From contig QKYL01000183.1 in NCBI GenBank assembly GCA_003255745.1, forward strand, positions 1 through 64,000: a DNA stretch of 64,000 nt, in the 5' to 3' direction. The notes under the pieces were generated by a model. The model was not told the DNA's origin, did not search any database, and saw nothing but the letters and a program-made list of their open reading frames with translations. This stretch comes from Paracoccus saliphilus. GTDB lineage: Bacteria > Pseudomonadota > Alphaproteobacteria > Rhodobacterales > Rhodobacteraceae. This document shows positions 27,161-37,859 of this stretch, piece by piece (position 1 is the first letter of the stretch; every line of letters begins with the position of its first letter). A program made the translations under genes and the position numbers.

Positions 27161-27787
27161 ATGGCCCTTCGCTTCGAACTTCCGGACCGCCTTGCCCTGT
27201 TCCCGCTGCCGGGGGCGGTCCTGATGCCGCGTTCGCGCATGCCGCTGCACATCTTCGAGCCGCGCTATCTGCAGATGCTGGAAGACACGCTGAAGACCGA
27301 TCATCGCCTGATCGGCATGATCCAACCCGACAGCGATGGTCTGGCGGCCATCGGCTGCGCAGGTCGGGTGGTGGCCTTTTCAGAAACGGGCGATGGGCGG
27401 ATGATGATCTCGCTCGGCGCGGTTTCGCGCTTTCGGCTGCAGGACGTGACCGAGGGCTTTGCCCCCTACCTGCAGGGCCAGGTCGACTGGAGTTCTTTCG
27501 CGCGGGACCGGGGCGGGCCCGAACATGACGCGGGCCTTGATCGCGACGCCCTCTTCGCGCTGCTGTCGCGCTACATGGAAACGCAGGATCTTTCTACCGA
27601 TTGGGACGCCGCAGCCAAGGCCGAGGACGAGCTTTTGATCAACTCCCTGTCGATGATGCTGCCGTTTTCGGCGGGGGACAAGCAGGCGCTTCTAGAATCT
27701 CCCTCCCTGTCGGACCGGCGCGAGCTGCTGGTCGGGCTTATCGAATTCGCCCTGCACGGCGGCGAGAATGAGGAACGTATGCAATGA
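27161..27787 (+). CDS. Lon N-terminal (substrate-binding) domain protein
   Basis: A 208-residue stand-alone Lon substrate-binding domain without AAA+ or protease parts. The signature is [24 protein letters not shown] near 13-36, followed by [18 protein letters not shown]. The biochemical role of this family is unknown; it may recognise substrates for proteolysis. It lies three bases after the YbbN-like gene and overlaps the Trm112 gene by four bases. Confidence 0.9.
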   Translation: MALRFELPDRLALFPLPGAVLMPRSRMPLHIFEPRYLQMLEDTLKTDHRLIGMIQPDSDGLAAIGCAGRVVAFSETGDGRMMISLGAVSRFRLQDVTEGFAPYLQGQVDWSSFARDRGGPEHDAGLDRDALFALLSRYMETQDLSTDWDAAAKAEDELLINSLSMMLPFSAGDKQALLESPSLSDRRELLVGLIEFALHGGENEERMQ

Positions 27788-27981
27788 CCGAACCCGCAGG
27801 ACCCACCTTCGACCGCCACATGCTCGAGGCGCTGGTCTGCCCGGTGACCCACACCACCCTCAGCTATGATGCAGCACGTCAGGAACTGGTGTCGCGCGCC
27901 GCGGGCTTGGCCTTCCCGATCCGGTCCGGCATCCCGATCATGCTGATCGACGAGGCCCGCCAGATCAAGGCCGATGACTGA
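27784..27981 (+). CDS. Trm112/YcaR family protein
   Basis: A 65-residue Trm112-like protein with the core [17 protein letters not shown] and [19 protein letters not shown]. In eukaryotes Trm112 activates methyltransferases; the bacterial role is not settled. It lacks most zinc cysteines, as usual for the bacterial form. The start overlaps the previous stop by four bases (ATGA) and its end overlaps the rhomboid gene by eight bases. Confidence 0.92.
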   Translation: MTEPAGPTFDRHMLEALVCPVTHTTLSYDAARQELVSRAAGLAFPIRSGIPIMLIDEARQIKADD

Positions 27982-28642
27982 GAACAGCCGCCCCGTCGCG
28001 ATCCCCCGCGTCTCTGCCCGGCGATTGGCCCCCGCGGCCCTTCCGGGCTGGGTGCGCGGCCTGATAGTCCTTTGCTGCCTGATCGAGGGGCTGCTGCTTC
28101 TGGCGGGCCTTTTAGGATATCCCATCGCGCGGCAGGCGGGCTTCATGCTGGGGGGCTTCTGGTCGCCGTTGTTTCTGGACGGCCCGGGCCTTTATCCCGG
28201 ACAGGGAATTACGATGTTCCTGACCTATGGACTGCTGCACGGCGGGCTGCTGCATCTGGCGATGAACATGATCTCACTGGCGGCCGTGGCGCGGGAACTG
28301 ACCGTCATGGTCGGCGCAGCCCGGATGGCGGTGATCTATGTGGCAAGCCAGGTGGGCGGTGCGATGGTTTTCGCGGCAATGGAGCCGCAGGCGGGGCCGA
28401 TGGTCGGGGCGTCAGGCGCCGTGTTCGGCTTGGCTGCTGCGCTGGTCGGCCATGCCACGGTCACGCTCCGGCGCCGGCAAAGATCGACCGCCCCTTTGGT
28501 TCGCGCGGTGGGCCTGATCCTTGCCCTCAACGTCGCGCTGACCCTTCTGCTGCCCTCGATCGCATGGGAGGCGCATCTGGGCGGCGCCGCGACCGGCCTT
28601 GTGCTGGGCCTGCTTTTCGCCTTCAGGCGCCGCACGGCCTGA
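27974..28642 (+). CDS. Rhomboid family intramembrane serine protease
   Basis: A 222-residue membrane protease with about six hydrophobic helices. The catalytic Ser147 is in GASGAVFG (145-152) and the His is His201 in [10 protein letters not shown], forming the rhomboid Ser-His dyad. [11 protein letters not shown] (89-99) is the conserved His/Asn block of helix 2. Substrates are unknown. It closes the YbbN-Lon-domain-Trm112 run and faces the next gene convergently. Confidence 0.93.
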   Translation: MTENSRPVAIPRVSARRLAPAALPGWVRGLIVLCCLIEGLLLLAGLLGYPIARQAGFMLGGFWSPLFLDGPGLYPGQGITMFLTYGLLHGGLLHLAMNMISLAAVARELTVMVGAARMAVIYVASQVGGAMVFAAMEPQAGPMVGASGAVFGLAAALVGHATVTLRRRQRSTAPLVRAVGLILALNVALTLLLPSIAWEAHLGGAATGLVLGLLFAFRRRTA

Positions 28643-28663
28643 CCCTCGGCACATCTCCGTTGC

Positions 28664-29407
28664 TCAAATTCCCGCGGGGGTTTGGGGTGCGGAGGTCCCG
28701 GTCTCGCCCGGCGCGGCTGCCGCTTGAACCTCTGCTATCCCCTCGGACGCTTCGTCATCCGTCTCCAGCCCCTCGGCCGCCATCAGCCGGCGCAGGGCCG
28801 GGCGGAACATGTCTGCCGGGGTCCAGGCCAGGCTCGCCGCATTTTCGTCCGAGGCCTGGGCCAGATGCTCGGCGATCAACCTGTGGCCGATGCCATAGCC
28901 CGTCCACTTGCGGATCTTGCCTCGCCCGTGAAACCACTCGTCAAAGTCGAAGTCGCGCCGTGCCCACAGGTGGCCCACCTGCCGCAGGCAACCGGGAACG
29001 GGACGGGCAGCATCCCAAGGATCGGGTTCGCGACCCAGCACCTGCGTCACGAAGTGGCCTGCAAGGCCCTCGCTGACCAGCGCCTCGCCCAGGGATCTGC
29101 CGTATCCCGGCCCCTCCCACCGCACCAGGTGGTGCATCTCGTGGACCAGCGTCCGCATCAGGTGATCATGGGTGAAGCGGCCCGGATTGACGGTCACCTC
29201 GATCAAGCCCGGCATCGCCGCACGACCACCCACGCCCCGATCAGGAATTCCACCGCCAGTCTCGGCCCGGATCACCAGGTCGAAGGGCGGCAGCGTGACC
29301 AGATGCCCCACCTGCGCCACGGCCTCGCGGGCGGTGGCGCGAATTTCGGCCATGTCCCCGGTCAGGGCATGACGGGCGTTCAGGAAATGGATGTTCCAGA
29401 TGGTCAT
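28664..29407 (-). CDS. DUF2268-like putative zinc metalloprotease
   Basis: A 247-residue protein with an HExxH zinc motif, HEMHH at residues 89-93, and a downstream Glu in ALVSEGLAGHF (Glu113) as likely third ligand, the pattern of DUF2268/YjaZ-type predicted Zn-dependent proteases. No signal peptide is seen. The last ~40 residues are acidic and Ala-rich and poorly conserved. It is downstream of ftsK by ten bases and in the same direction, so it may be part of that transcript. Confidence 0.75.
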   Translation of the reverse strand: MTIWNIHFLNARHALTGDMAEIRATAREAVAQVGHLVTLPPFDLVIRAETGGGIPDRGVGGRAAMPGLIEVTVNPGRFTHDHLMRTLVHEMHHLVRWEGPGYGRSLGEALVSEGLAGHFVTQVLGREPDPWDAARPVPGCLRQVGHLWARRDFDFDEWFHGRGKIRKWTGYGIGHRLIAEHLAQASDENAASLAWTPADMFRPALRRLMAAEGLETDDEASEGIAEVQAAAAPGETGTSAPQTPAGI

Positions 29408-29416
29408 GTGGGTTCA

Positions 29417-31981
29417 TCAGACCTCGGGAACCAGAACCTCGCGCTTGCCGACATGATTGGCTGCGCTGACGACGCCCTGCTCCTCCATCTGCTCGACCAG
29501 CCGCGCGGCCTTGTTGTAGCCGATCGCCAGCTTGCGCTGGATATACGAGGTTGAACACTTGCGGTCCCGCGCCACGATCATCACGGCCTGGTCGTACAGC
29601 GCATCGTCACCGCCATCGCTGCCGCCAAGGCCCAGGACCGCGTCGATATCATCCGCCTTGTCATCCTCGACCCCCTCGACCACGCCGGACTTATAGCTGG
29701 GCGGACCAAAGGACTTCAGGTGGTTCACCACCTCCTCGACCTCCTCGTCGGACACGAAGGGACCGTGGATGCGCGTGATCCGCGCCCCGTTGCCCATGTA
29801 CAGCATGTCGCCCTGGCCCAGCAACTGCTCGGCCCCCTGCTCGCCCAGGATGGTGCGGCTGTCGATCTTGGACGTGACCTGAAAGCTGACCCGCGTGGGG
29901 AAGTTCGCCTTGATCGTGCCGGTGATGACATCGACGGACGGGCGCTGCGTCGCCATGATCAGGTGAATGCCCGATGCCCGCGCCATCTGCGCCAGGCGCT
30001 GGATGCAGGCCTCGATCTCTTTGCCCGCGACCATCATCAGGTCGGCCATCTCGTCGACGACCACGACAATATAGGGGAAGGTTTCGGGCTGGAACTCCTC
30101 GGTTTCAAAGATCGGCTCTCCGGTGTCCTCGTCGAAGCCGGTCTGGACGGTGCGCTTGAACATCTCGCCCTTGCGCAGCGCCTCTCCGACGCGGCCGTTA
30201 TAGCCCTCGATGTTCCGGACGCCCATCTTGGACATCTTGCGATAGCGGTCTTCCATTTCACCTACGACCCATTTCAGGGCCACAACCGCCTTCTTGGGGT
30301 CGGTTACGACCGGGGACAGCAGGTGCGGGATACCATCATAGACCGACAGTTCCAGCATCTTGGGGTCGATCATGATCAGACGGCATTCGTCAGGCGTCAG
30401 CTTATAGAGCAGGCTCAGGATCATCGTGTTGATCGCGACAGACTTACCCGAACCGGTGGTGCCCGCGATCAGCAGGTGGGGCATCTTGGCCAGGTTCGCC
30501 ACCACCGGGTCGCCGCCGATATCCTTGCCCAGCGCCAAGGGCAGCGGCTGCGTGCCGTCGCCAAAGGCGCGGGAGGCAAAAATCTCGCGCAGCAGCACCT
30601 TTTCGCGCCGGACATTGGGCAGTTCGATCCCGATGACCGTGCGGCCGGGAACGGTGCTGACGCGCGCCGACAAGGCCGACATGGACCGGGCGATGTCATC
30701 AGCCAGGCCGATCACGCGACTGGCCTTCAGGCCCGGTGCGGGCTCCAGTTCATAGAGGGTGACGACCGGGCCCGGGCGAACCTCGGTGATCTGGCCCTTG
30801 ACGCCGTAATCGTCCAGCACCGCCTCCAGCATGCGGGCGTTTTCCATAAGGGCTTCGTGGGACACCGGAACCGCGTCGCTGTCCGACGGTGCCGACAGCA
30901 GCTCCAGCGGCGGACGTTCATAGGCCGGGCCGCTGTTTTCGAACTGCGGCGCGGATTCGGCCTTGCGTACTACGATGGGGCGCCGCGTCTCGATGCCCAC
31001 GGGCTGCGGATCTGCCGGCTCCGCGTCGGCATCCTCGGCTTCGGGGTGGGCAGCGCCATGCTCGCGCGCCAAGCGCGAGGCCACGATCTTCACGACCGAG
31101 GTCTTAGCCGCATTGCTGCGGATCGCGTCGCTGATGCGGCCGCGTACCTCATCCTCGGAGGGGCCGTCGCCGTCGTAGTCCGAATCGCGCTCGATCAGTT
31201 CGGGTTCGGGCATCTCCTCCTCCAGCTCGAAGGCCGGAGCGGCCGCCTTGCGGCGCGAACGTTCGGCCGCCGGCGCGGCGGGGGTCTCCTCGGACCGGTC
31301 CTCACCGCGCTTGCGCAGCCGCTGCGACAGCCGTGCGGCACCGTCAGCGCCGAGCAGTGATAGATGCAGCGCGGTGGACAGCCCGCCGGTGAACCGGCGC
31401 CACAGCCCGACCAGCTCGTCGCGGCTGAAGCCCAAAACAAAGGCGCCCACGGCCAGCACCGCCACCGCGACCAGCAGCGCGGCGATCCGGATGCCCAGCT
31501 GCGCCTTCAGCGGCAGCAGGTTCAGCATCGCGCCCATGATCATGTCGCCGAAATGGCCGCCCAGGCCATAGGTCTGCTGCCATTCCGGACCCGGCATCAT
31601 GGTGCTGGCATAGACCGACACCAGCGCCACGGCGAGGGGCGTGAAGATGCCCCGCATCAGGCGCTCCTCGCCCCGGTGCAGCATCAGGCGCAGGCCCCAG
31701 ACCCAGGCCGCGACGACCAGCATCCACGATCCGTATCCCGCGATCATCATCAACGGAGAGGCAATATAGGCGCCAAAGCTGCCCAGCATGTTTTCCGCCG
31801 GCGCATCGGTGGCCGACAGGAAGCTGGGATCGTCGGACGACCAGCTGCCCAGCATCATCGACACCAGAACGCCCACAAGGATCAGGCCCGCGCCCAGAAG
31901 CTCCTTTCCCCGCCGCTCAAGCGCGGCCTGAGTGTTCTGGTCGAACAAGGGATCGCGGTGTTTCGCCTGCCAGCTTGCCAT
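29417..31981 (-). CDS. ftsK: DNA translocase FtsK
   Basis: An 854-residue septal DNA pump. The first ~190 residues hold four hydrophobic helices, a variable Pro/Glu-rich linker follows, and the C-terminal motor carries Walker [15 protein letters not shown] and Walker B-like [10 protein letters not shown] plus [13 protein letters not shown]. The last ~65 residues are the winged-helix gamma domain ([25 protein letters not shown]), which reads KOPS sites. Length is typical for alphaproteobacteria. Four bases separate it from the aminotransferase upstream. Confidence 0.97.
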   Translation of the reverse strand: MASWQAKHRDPLFDQNTQAALERRGKELLGAGLILVGVLVSMMLGSWSSDDPSFLSATDAPAENMLGSFGAYIASPLMMIAGYGSWMLVVAAWVWGLRLMLHRGEERLMRGIFTPLAVALVSVYASTMMPGPEWQQTYGLGGHFGDMIMGAMLNLLPLKAQLGIRIAALLVAVAVLAVGAFVLGFSRDELVGLWRRFTGGLSTALHLSLLGADGAARLSQRLRKRGEDRSEETPAAPAAERSRRKAAAPAFELEEEMPEPELIERDSDYDGDGPSEDEVRGRISDAIRSNAAKTSVVKIVASRLAREHGAAHPEAEDADAEPADPQPVGIETRRPIVVRKAESAPQFENSGPAYERPPLELLSAPSDSDAVPVSHEALMENARMLEAVLDDYGVKGQITEVRPGPVVTLYELEPAPGLKASRVIGLADDIARSMSALSARVSTVPGRTVIGIELPNVRREKVLLREIFASRAFGDGTQPLPLALGKDIGGDPVVANLAKMPHLLIAGTTGSGKSVAINTMILSLLYKLTPDECRLIMIDPKMLELSVYDGIPHLLSPVVTDPKKAVVALKWVVGEMEDRYRKMSKMGVRNIEGYNGRVGEALRKGEMFKRTVQTGFDEDTGEPIFETEEFQPETFPYIVVVVDEMADLMMVAGKEIEACIQRLAQMARASGIHLIMATQRPSVDVITGTIKANFPTRVSFQVTSKIDSRTILGEQGAEQLLGQGDMLYMGNGARITRIHGPFVSDEEVEEVVNHLKSFGPPSYKSGVVEGVEDDKADDIDAVLGLGGSDGGDDALYDQAVMIVARDRKCSTSYIQRKLAIGYNKAARLVEQMEEQGVVSAANHVGKREVLVPEV

Positions 31982-31985
31982 TACC

Positions 31986-33218
31986 TCACCCTTCCCCGTC
32001 GGTCATGTCTGCGGCCGCCGCGGCGCCCGCCTTGTCGTAAAGCACCGCGCGCAGCCGCGTCAGGGCAGCCTCGGTCAGCGCCGCATCGGCGACCAGCGCC
32101 ACGCGCACGAAGCCATGTCCCGGATTGAACCCGTCCACCTCGCGCGACAGATAGGCGCCCGGCAGAACCTGGATGCCCGCCTGCGCCCAAAGCCTGCGGG
32201 CGGCAGCTTCGCCATCCTCGGCCGGCAGCCACAGGAAGAACCCTCCCTCGGGCGGCCGATAGCCGGGGATATCGCCCAGCACCCGGTCCGCGATGCGGTA
32301 TTTCTGCTGATAAAGCGCCCGGCTGGCCTCGACATGCGCCTCGTCGGCCCAGGCCGCCGCGCTGACATGCTGCACGGGCAGCGGCAGTGGCGCCCCGGCA
32401 TAGTTGCGCAGGCGCCGCATCTCGCGGATCTGCGCGACGCCGCCCGCCGCAAAGCCCGAGCGCAACCCCGGCAGGTTCGATCGCTTGGACAGCGAGTTGA
32501 ACATCACCACCCGGTCAGGCAGGCCCATCGCGGTCGCGACCTGCAGCGCGCCGGGCGGCGGCACGTCGCGCCAGATCTCGGAATAGCATTCGTCGGCGAA
32601 AATCAGGAAGTCATGCCGTTCGGCCAGCGCCACCAGCGTTTCCAAATAATCGCGACCGGCGACCGCGCCCTGCGGGTTCGCGGGCGAACACAGATAGGCC
32701 ACCGCGACCCGGTCCAGCAGCGCGGGGTCCAGCGCGGCGTAATCGGGCAGGTTGCCGGTCTCGGGCGTCGCGGGAACGAAAACCGGCTCGGCCTGAACGG
32801 CGGCGGCGGCCACGGCATAAACCTGATAGAAGGGATTGGGCACCAGTATCGCCGGGCGCTGGCCGTTCTTCCGTTCGGGACACAGCGCCAGCGCCGCGTT
32901 GAACAGCCCCTCGCGCGTGCCGTTCAGTACCATCAGCCGGTCAGCGCCCACATCCAGCCCATAGCGCCGATCCAGCCAGCCGCCGATCGCACGCAGCAGT
33001 TCGGGAATCCCCTCATTCGCCGGATACTTCGCCAGCGTGCCGATGCTGTCGGCCATGACCCCGGGAACAAACTCCGGCATCGCGTGGCGCGGCTCTCCGA
33101 TGGTCAGCACGATAGGGGATTCGCCCGGCGCCAGATCCGGCGTGATGTCGGACAACAGCGCCCGCAGGCGCGGGAACGCGTAGTCGGGCAGGTTCGAGAA
33201 CCGCTCGGGGAATGCCAT
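31986..33218 (-). CDS. Class I/II PLP-dependent aminotransferase (possible DapC)
   Basis: A 410-residue fold-type I aminotransferase. Visible are the substrate segment [38 protein letters not shown] and the PLP-lysine block [16 protein letters not shown] (Lys near 241), plus a C-terminal FVRVALV arginine. The pattern resembles N-succinyl-diaminopimelate aminotransferase (DapC); dapD is in the same window but not adjacent, so this is only a suggestion. It is immediately upstream of ftsK in the same direction. Confidence 0.85.
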   Translation of the reverse strand: MAFPERFSNLPDYAFPRLRALLSDITPDLAPGESPIVLTIGEPRHAMPEFVPGVMADSIGTLAKYPANEGIPELLRAIGGWLDRRYGLDVGADRLMVLNGTREGLFNAALALCPERKNGQRPAILVPNPFYQVYAVAAAAVQAEPVFVPATPETGNLPDYAALDPALLDRVAVAYLCSPANPQGAVAGRDYLETLVALAERHDFLIFADECYSEIWRDVPPPGALQVATAMGLPDRVVMFNSLSKRSNLPGLRSGFAAGGVAQIREMRRLRNYAGAPLPLPVQHVSAAAWADEAHVEASRALYQQKYRIADRVLGDIPGYRPPEGGFFLWLPAEDGEAAARRLWAQAGIQVLPGAYLSREVDGFNPGHGFVRVALVADAALTEAALTRLRAVLYDKAGAAAAADMTDGEG

Positions 33219-33323
33219 CTCTGCCTCGCTTCTCGGGGTCTGCGCCCCGTTCCTTTTGCAGAAACATTAGCGTGAACGCGGCCTTGCGTCCAGCAAAAGA
33301 CCTGCAATCGGGCAGGCCCTTGC

Positions 33324-34658
33324 CTAATCCGCCGCCAGCGCCGCCTCGGCCCCCGCAGCCACGCGCAGCAGGTGCCGGTCATGCCCCGCATGCCCCAGCA
33401 TCGAGATCCCGCAGGCGGGATGCCCGGTGGGCAGCGTGATCGCCGGCAGGCCCAGAAGGTTTGCGATGCGCGTGTTGCGCAGGGTCAGCAGATTGGCGCG
33501 AACGAACTCGGCCTCGTCCTTCATCAGGCGGTCCACGGCGGGGGGCATGATCGGCACCGTCGGGATCAGCACGGCGTCATAGCCGCCGACGACCTCCTTG
33601 ATCCACCTGCGGCGGACGCGGGTCAGGCTTTCCCAGGCCGCCACGTAATCGGGCGCGCTGACCTCGGCGCCGCCGCGGAAACGCTCCAGGATCGGCTTCC
33701 ACATCAGCTCGGGCGCGTCCTCGATCTGGGCGCGCCAGATGCCATAGGCTTCGGGGGCGAAAAGCTGCGGGGACAATGCCATGGCGCGGTCGATCCAGTC
33801 GGTGGCGACATGGGTGACCTGCGCGCCCGCGCGCGCCAGCCGGTCCACCGCATCTTCAAAGGCGGCGACGGGGCCGGCCTCTGCCCCGTCAAAGGGCAGC
33901 CCGTCCAGCACCATCAGCCGCAGGCCCTGCGCCGTGGCCTCGGTCAGATCGGGCGCAGGCTGGTCGGCCATGATCGTGAACAATTCGGCGCAATCCTCGA
34001 CCGTGCGGGCCAGCGGACCTGCGATGTCGAACCTGCGCGCCAGGGGCACCACGCCCTTTTCGGGCAGCGCCCCCTGCGTCGGCTTGAAGCCGACCAAGCC
34101 GTTCCAGGCAGCCGGCACCCGGACCGACCCACCGGTATCCGTGCCGATGGCCGCCGCCGCCAGCCCCAAGGCCACCGACACCGCCGCCCCCGAGGACGAG
34201 CCTCCCGGCGCCAGCGCCGGGTCCAGCGCATTGGGCGGCGTCGCCGTCACCGGGTTCAGGCCCAGCCCGGAAAAGGCCAGTTCGGTCATGTGGGTCTTGC
34301 CCAGGCAGATCGTGCCGCGCCGCGCCGCGCGGGCCAGGATGTTGGCATCCTTGCGCGGCACCCGCGCCTCCAACAGCTTGGACCCGGCCTCGGTCACCGT
34401 GCCGCCGCTGTCGATGTTATCCTTCCAGCTGATCGCGACGCCGTCCAGCAGGCTGTGGCGGCGCCCCAGCTTGGCGCGGTCATGCGCGGCGACGGCCTCC
34501 GACCGGGCGCGCGCGGGCGTCAGCCGGGCAAAGATCCGGTCGCAGTCGGGATGCGCCTTGGCGGCGGCCAGATAGGCCTCGGTCTGGTCGATCGGGTCCA
34601 GAAGGCCCGCCATGATGGCGCGGCCCTGCTGCGTGGCGGACGCCTTCAGCCAATCCAT
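33324..34658 (-). CDS. Amidase (amidase-signature family)
   Basis: A 444-residue amidase with the Ser-cisSer-Lys triad: Lys in GVAISWKDNIDSGG (about 78), the Gly-Ser rich PGGSSSGAAVSVALG and the nucleophile region AIGTDTGGSVRVPAAW. The GatA-like signature is clear, but there is no GatB/GatC nearby, so it is an independent amidase with unknown substrate. It is preceded by the DUF1674 gene on the same strand, with 17 bases between. Confidence 0.88.
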   Translation of the reverse strand: MDWLKASATQQGRAIMAGLLDPIDQTEAYLAAAKAHPDCDRIFARLTPARARSEAVAAHDRAKLGRRHSLLDGVAISWKDNIDSGGTVTEAGSKLLEARVPRKDANILARAARRGTICLGKTHMTELAFSGLGLNPVTATPPNALDPALAPGGSSSGAAVSVALGLAAAAIGTDTGGSVRVPAAWNGLVGFKPTQGALPEKGVVPLARRFDIAGPLARTVEDCAELFTIMADQPAPDLTEATAQGLRLMVLDGLPFDGAEAGPVAAFEDAVDRLARAGAQVTHVATDWIDRAMALSPQLFAPEAYGIWRAQIEDAPELMWKPILERFRGGAEVSAPDYVAAWESLTRVRRRWIKEVVGGYDAVLIPTVPIMPPAVDRLMKDEAEFVRANLLTLRNTRIANLLGLPAITLPTGHPACGISMLGHAGHDRHLLRVAAGAEAALAAD

Positions 34659-34675
34659 GAAACGACCCGCGCCAT

Positions 34676-34885
34676 TCAGAAATCCACCGCGATGCCGTTC
34701 TTTTCGTAATCGCCATAGCGCACCGGCTCTGGCCCATCGCGGCCGCCATATTCCTTGGGCAGGATCTGGGCGGCGCGGGCGCGGCGACGTTCCTCGGCCT
34801 CGGCCAGGGCGCGTTGCGCGGCGGGCGGCAGGTCGGGCGCCGCCTGGGGCGCAGGATCGGCGGGGCGGTCGGTGTCATCACTCAT
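34676..34885 (-). CDS. DUF1674 protein, succinate dehydrogenase assembly factor 4 (SdhAF4)
   Basis: A 69-residue soluble protein of the DUF1674/SdhAF4 family, which binds the flavoprotein subunit of succinate dehydrogenase during assembly. The signature is the C-terminal KEYGGRDGPEPVRYGDYEKNG, ending in GIAVDF, preceded by an Arg/Ala-rich helix. The N-terminal ~20 residues are disordered Pro/Asp-rich. The ATG at 34885 fits the family. It is divergent from rsmB, an order often seen in this group. Confidence 0.9.
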   Translation of the reverse strand: MSDDTDRPADPAPQAAPDLPPAAQRALAEAEERRRARAAQILPKEYGGRDGPEPVRYGDYEKNGIAVDF

Positions 34886-34976
34886 GGAAACATCCCCCGA
34901 ATGGGCGTATGGGTCGCGGTCAGTCTTGACGAACATGTAGGCGAAGGAAAGCGTTTTGGCAAAGCCGGGCGGCGAT

Positions 34977-36212
34977 ATGGCGCGCAGGGGCGCGTTGCGA
35001 TTGATCCAGGGTGTGCGCGAGGGCCGGTCCCTGTCAGACCAGCAGGGCGCGCTGCGCAGCTTGGCCGTGGCCGAACAGGCCCGCGCCGCACGGCTGGCGG
35101 CCGAGACGCTGCGCCACCAGGGCCGTGCCGATGCGGTGATCGAAACGCTGGTCAGCCGCAAGCCAGCCCCGCAGATCGCCGACGTACTGCGCCTTGGCGT
35201 GGTCGAGATGCTGGAACTGGGCGCGCCCGCGCATGGCGTGGTGGGCGCTGCGGTGGATCTGGCCCGCACGCTTGGCAAGCGCGGGCAGGCCGCCGCCGGC
35301 ATGGTGAATGCCGTGTTGCGCAAGGCGTCCGCCCATGCCGGGTGGGCCGACCTGCCGCCGCAACCCCTGCCCGACTGGCTGCGCGAGCCGCTGGCCGAGG
35401 CTTATGGCGACAACGTCATGCGCGCCATCGAGGCCGCGCATCAGCAGGGTGCGCCACTGGACCTGACCCTGAAACCCGGCGCCGCGGCTTTGCCGGATGC
35501 CGAGGCGCTGCCCACCGGGTCGCTGCGCCTGCACGGGCCGGTTCAGGTCTCGGCTCTGCCGGGGTTCGACGCCGGCGACTGGTGGGTTCAGGATGCCGCC
35601 GCCGCCCTGCCCGCCCGTCTGCTGGCACCGCAGCCCGGCGAACGGATCGCCGATTTTTGCGCCGCGCCGGGCGGCAAGACGCTGCAACTGGCCGCCGCGG
35701 GGGCGCAGGTCACGGCCGTGGACATCAGCGAGCAGCGCCTGAAACGCGTGACCGAGAATCTGACCCGCTGCGGGTTGACCGCGCGGCTGGTCGCGGCCGA
35801 CGCGCTGGACTGGCACCCCGACACGACCTTTGACGCAATTCTGCTGGACGCGCCCTGTTCCGCCACCGGCACCATCCGCCGTCACCCCGACCTGCCCTTC
35901 ATCCGCGACGGACATGGCATCGCCGAGCTGATCGAATTGCAGGCGGCCCTGCTGGACCATGCCCTGTCGCTGCTGCGGCCCGGCGGGCGGCTGGTCTATG
36001 CCACCTGCTCGCTGATCCCGGACGAGGGCGAGGTGCAGATTGACGAGGCGCTGGCCCGCCATCACGGCCTGACCGTCGAACGCCCCGATCTGCCCGGCAT
36101 CGACCCCGCCTGGATCACCGAAGAGGGCGGGCTGCGCCTGCGGCCCGATTACTGGCCGGACCGGGGCGGGATGGACGGGTTCTACATGGCGCGGCTGCGC
36201 AAACCGTCCTGA
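34977..36212 (+). CDS. rsmB: RsmB, 16S rRNA (cytosine-967-C5) methyltransferase
   Basis: An S-adenosylmethionine-dependent rRNA methyltransferase, 411 residues from the ATG. The N-terminal NusB-like RNA-binding domain comes first; the Rossmann domain has ADFCAAPGGKTLQLAA (SAM site), the DAPCSATGTIRRHPDL block with the catalytic Cys and YATCSLIPDEGE with the second Cys, the RsmB/RsmF pattern. A TTG at 34956 has a better ribosome-binding site (GAAGGA) and would add seven residues; either start is possible. purH follows in the same direction after 60 bases. Confidence 0.93.
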   Translation: MARRGALRLIQGVREGRSLSDQQGALRSLAVAEQARAARLAAETLRHQGRADAVIETLVSRKPAPQIADVLRLGVVEMLELGAPAHGVVGAAVDLARTLGKRGQAAAGMVNAVLRKASAHAGWADLPPQPLPDWLREPLAEAYGDNVMRAIEAAHQQGAPLDLTLKPGAAALPDAEALPTGSLRLHGPVQVSALPGFDAGDWWVQDAAAALPARLLAPQPGERIADFCAAPGGKTLQLAAAGAQVTAVDISEQRLKRVTENLTRCGLTARLVAADALDWHPDTTFDAILLDAPCSATGTIRRHPDLPFIRDGHGIAELIELQAALLDHALSLLRPGGRLVYATCSLIPDEGEVQIDEALARHHGLTVERPDLPGIDPAWITEEGGLRLRPDYWPDRGGMDGFYMARLRKPS

Positions 36213-36272
36213 CGCTGGACCTTCGGGCGGGGTTTCGGTAATCGGGCGGGGAACCAGATCCTCGAGGCCCCC

Positions 36273-37859
36273 ATGACCGACCCCGTCGCCCTCAAGCGCG
36301 CGCTGATCTCCGTTTCCGACAAGACCGGCCTGATCGACTTCGCCCGTGCGCTGGACGCACGCGGTGTGCAGATCCTGTCCACCGGCGGCAGCGCCAAGAC
36401 CTTGCGCGATGCGGGTGTCAACGTAACCGACGTGGCCGACGTCACGGGTTTCCCCGAAATGATGGATGGCCGGGTCAAGACGCTGCACCCCAAGGTGCAT
36501 GGCGGTCTGCTGGCGCTGCGCGACAACGCGGACCACGTGGCTGCGATGAAGGAACACGGGATCGGCGCGATCGACCTGCTGGTCGTGAACCTGTATCCGT
36601 TCGAGGAGACGGTCGCCAAGGGTGCGGCCCATGACGACTGCATCGAGAACATCGACATCGGCGGCCCGGCGATGATCCGCGCGGCCGCCAAGAACCATGG
36701 CTTTGTCACGGTGGTCGTGGACGTGCAGGATTACGACGCGGTTCTGGCGGAACTGGACGCCAATGACGGCACCACCCTGCCCTTCCGCCAGCGGATGGCG
36801 CAGGCGGCCTATGCCCGCACTGCCGCCTATGACGCCGCCGTCAGCACCTGGATGGCCGGTGCCATCGGCGAGGCCACGCCCCGCCGCCGCGCCTTTTCCG
36901 GCACGCTGGCCCAAGGGTTGCGCTATGGCGAGAACCCGCACCAGCAGGCGGCCTTCTATGTCACCGGCGACAGCCGTCCCGGCGTGGCGACCGCCCGGCA
37001 GCACCAGGGCAAGGAGCTGTCCTACAACAACATCAACGACACGGATGCGGCCTTTGAACTGGTGGCCGAATTCGACCCGGCCGAAGGCCCCGCCTGCGCC
37101 ATCATCAAGCACGCAAACCCCTGCGGCGTGGCCCGTGGCGCGACCGCGCTGGACGCCTACAAGCGCGCCTTCGACTGCGACCGCACCTCGGCCTTTGGTG
37201 GGATCATCGCGCTGAACCAGCCGCTGGACGGCGCCACGGCGGAAGAAATCGTCAGGATTTTCACCGAGGTCGTGATCGCCCCCGACGCCGACGAGGATGC
37301 CCGCCGCATCTTTGCCGGCAAGAAGAACCTTCGCCTGCTGACCACGGGCGGCCTGCCCGACCCGCGCGCCGGGGGGGTGACCTTCCGGCAGGTGTCGGGC
37401 GGCCTGCTGATCCAGGGTCGCGACAACGGCCATGTCAGCCGCGACGACCTGAAGATCGTGACCGAGCGCCAACCGTCGCAGGACGAGCTGGCCGACCTGA
37501 TGTTCGCCTGGACTGTCGCCAAGCACGTGAAATCCAACGCCATCGTCTATGCCAGGGACCGCGCCACCGTCGGCGTGGGCGCAGGCCAGATGAGCCGCGT
37601 GGACAGCACCCGCATCGGTCGCCGCAAGTCCGAGGACATGGCCGAGGCCCTGGGCCTCCCCCAGCCCCTGACCATCGGCTCGGCCGTGGCGTCGGACGCG
37701 TTCTTTCCCTTTGCCGACGGCATCGAGGCGCTGGCCGAGGCCGGCGCCCGCGCCGTGATCCAGCCCGGCGGCTCGATGCGCGACGATGAAGTGATCCAGG
37801 CGGCCAACCGGCTTGGGCTGGCCATGGTCTTCACCGGCCAGCGGCACTTCCGCCACTGA
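36273..37859 (+). CDS. purH: PurH, bifunctional AICAR transformylase/IMP cyclohydrolase
   Basis: Catalyses the last two steps of IMP synthesis, 528 residues. The N-terminal MGS-like IMP cyclohydrolase domain starts [19 protein letters not shown] and includes [21 protein letters not shown]; the C-terminal transformylase part has [29 protein letters not shown] and KHANPCGVA, and ends QRHFRH, as in all PurH proteins. The stop shares one base with the lspA start (TGATG). Confidence 0.98.
   Translation: MTDPVALKRALISVSDKTGLIDFARALDARGVQILSTGGSAKTLRDAGVNVTDVADVTGFPEMMDGRVKTLHPKVHGGLLALRDNADHVAAMKEHGIGAIDLLVVNLYPFEETVAKGAAHDDCIENIDIGGPAMIRAAAKNHGFVTVVVDVQDYDAVLAELDANDGTTLPFRQRMAQAAYARTAAYDAAVSTWMAGAIGEATPRRRAFSGTLAQGLRYGENPHQQAAFYVTGDSRPGVATARQHQGKELSYNNINDTDAAFELVAEFDPAEGPACAIIKHANPCGVARGATALDAYKRAFDCDRTSAFGGIIALNQPLDGATAEEIVRIFTEVVIAPDADEDARRIFAGKKNLRLLTTGGLPDPRAGGVTFRQVSGGLLIQGRDNGHVSRDDLKIVTERQPSQDELADLMFAWTVAKHVKSNAIVYARDRATVGVGAGQMSRVDSTRIGRRKSEDMAEALGLPQPLTIGSAVASDAFFPFADGIEALAEAGARAVIQPGGSMRDDEVIQAANRLGLAMVFTGQRHFRH

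Noticed and set aside
33324..34658. GatA, subunit A of glutamyl-tRNA amidotransferase
   Set aside because: The amidase signature is shared, but there is no gatC/gatB neighbour and the C-terminal half is not GatA-like; called a general amidase.
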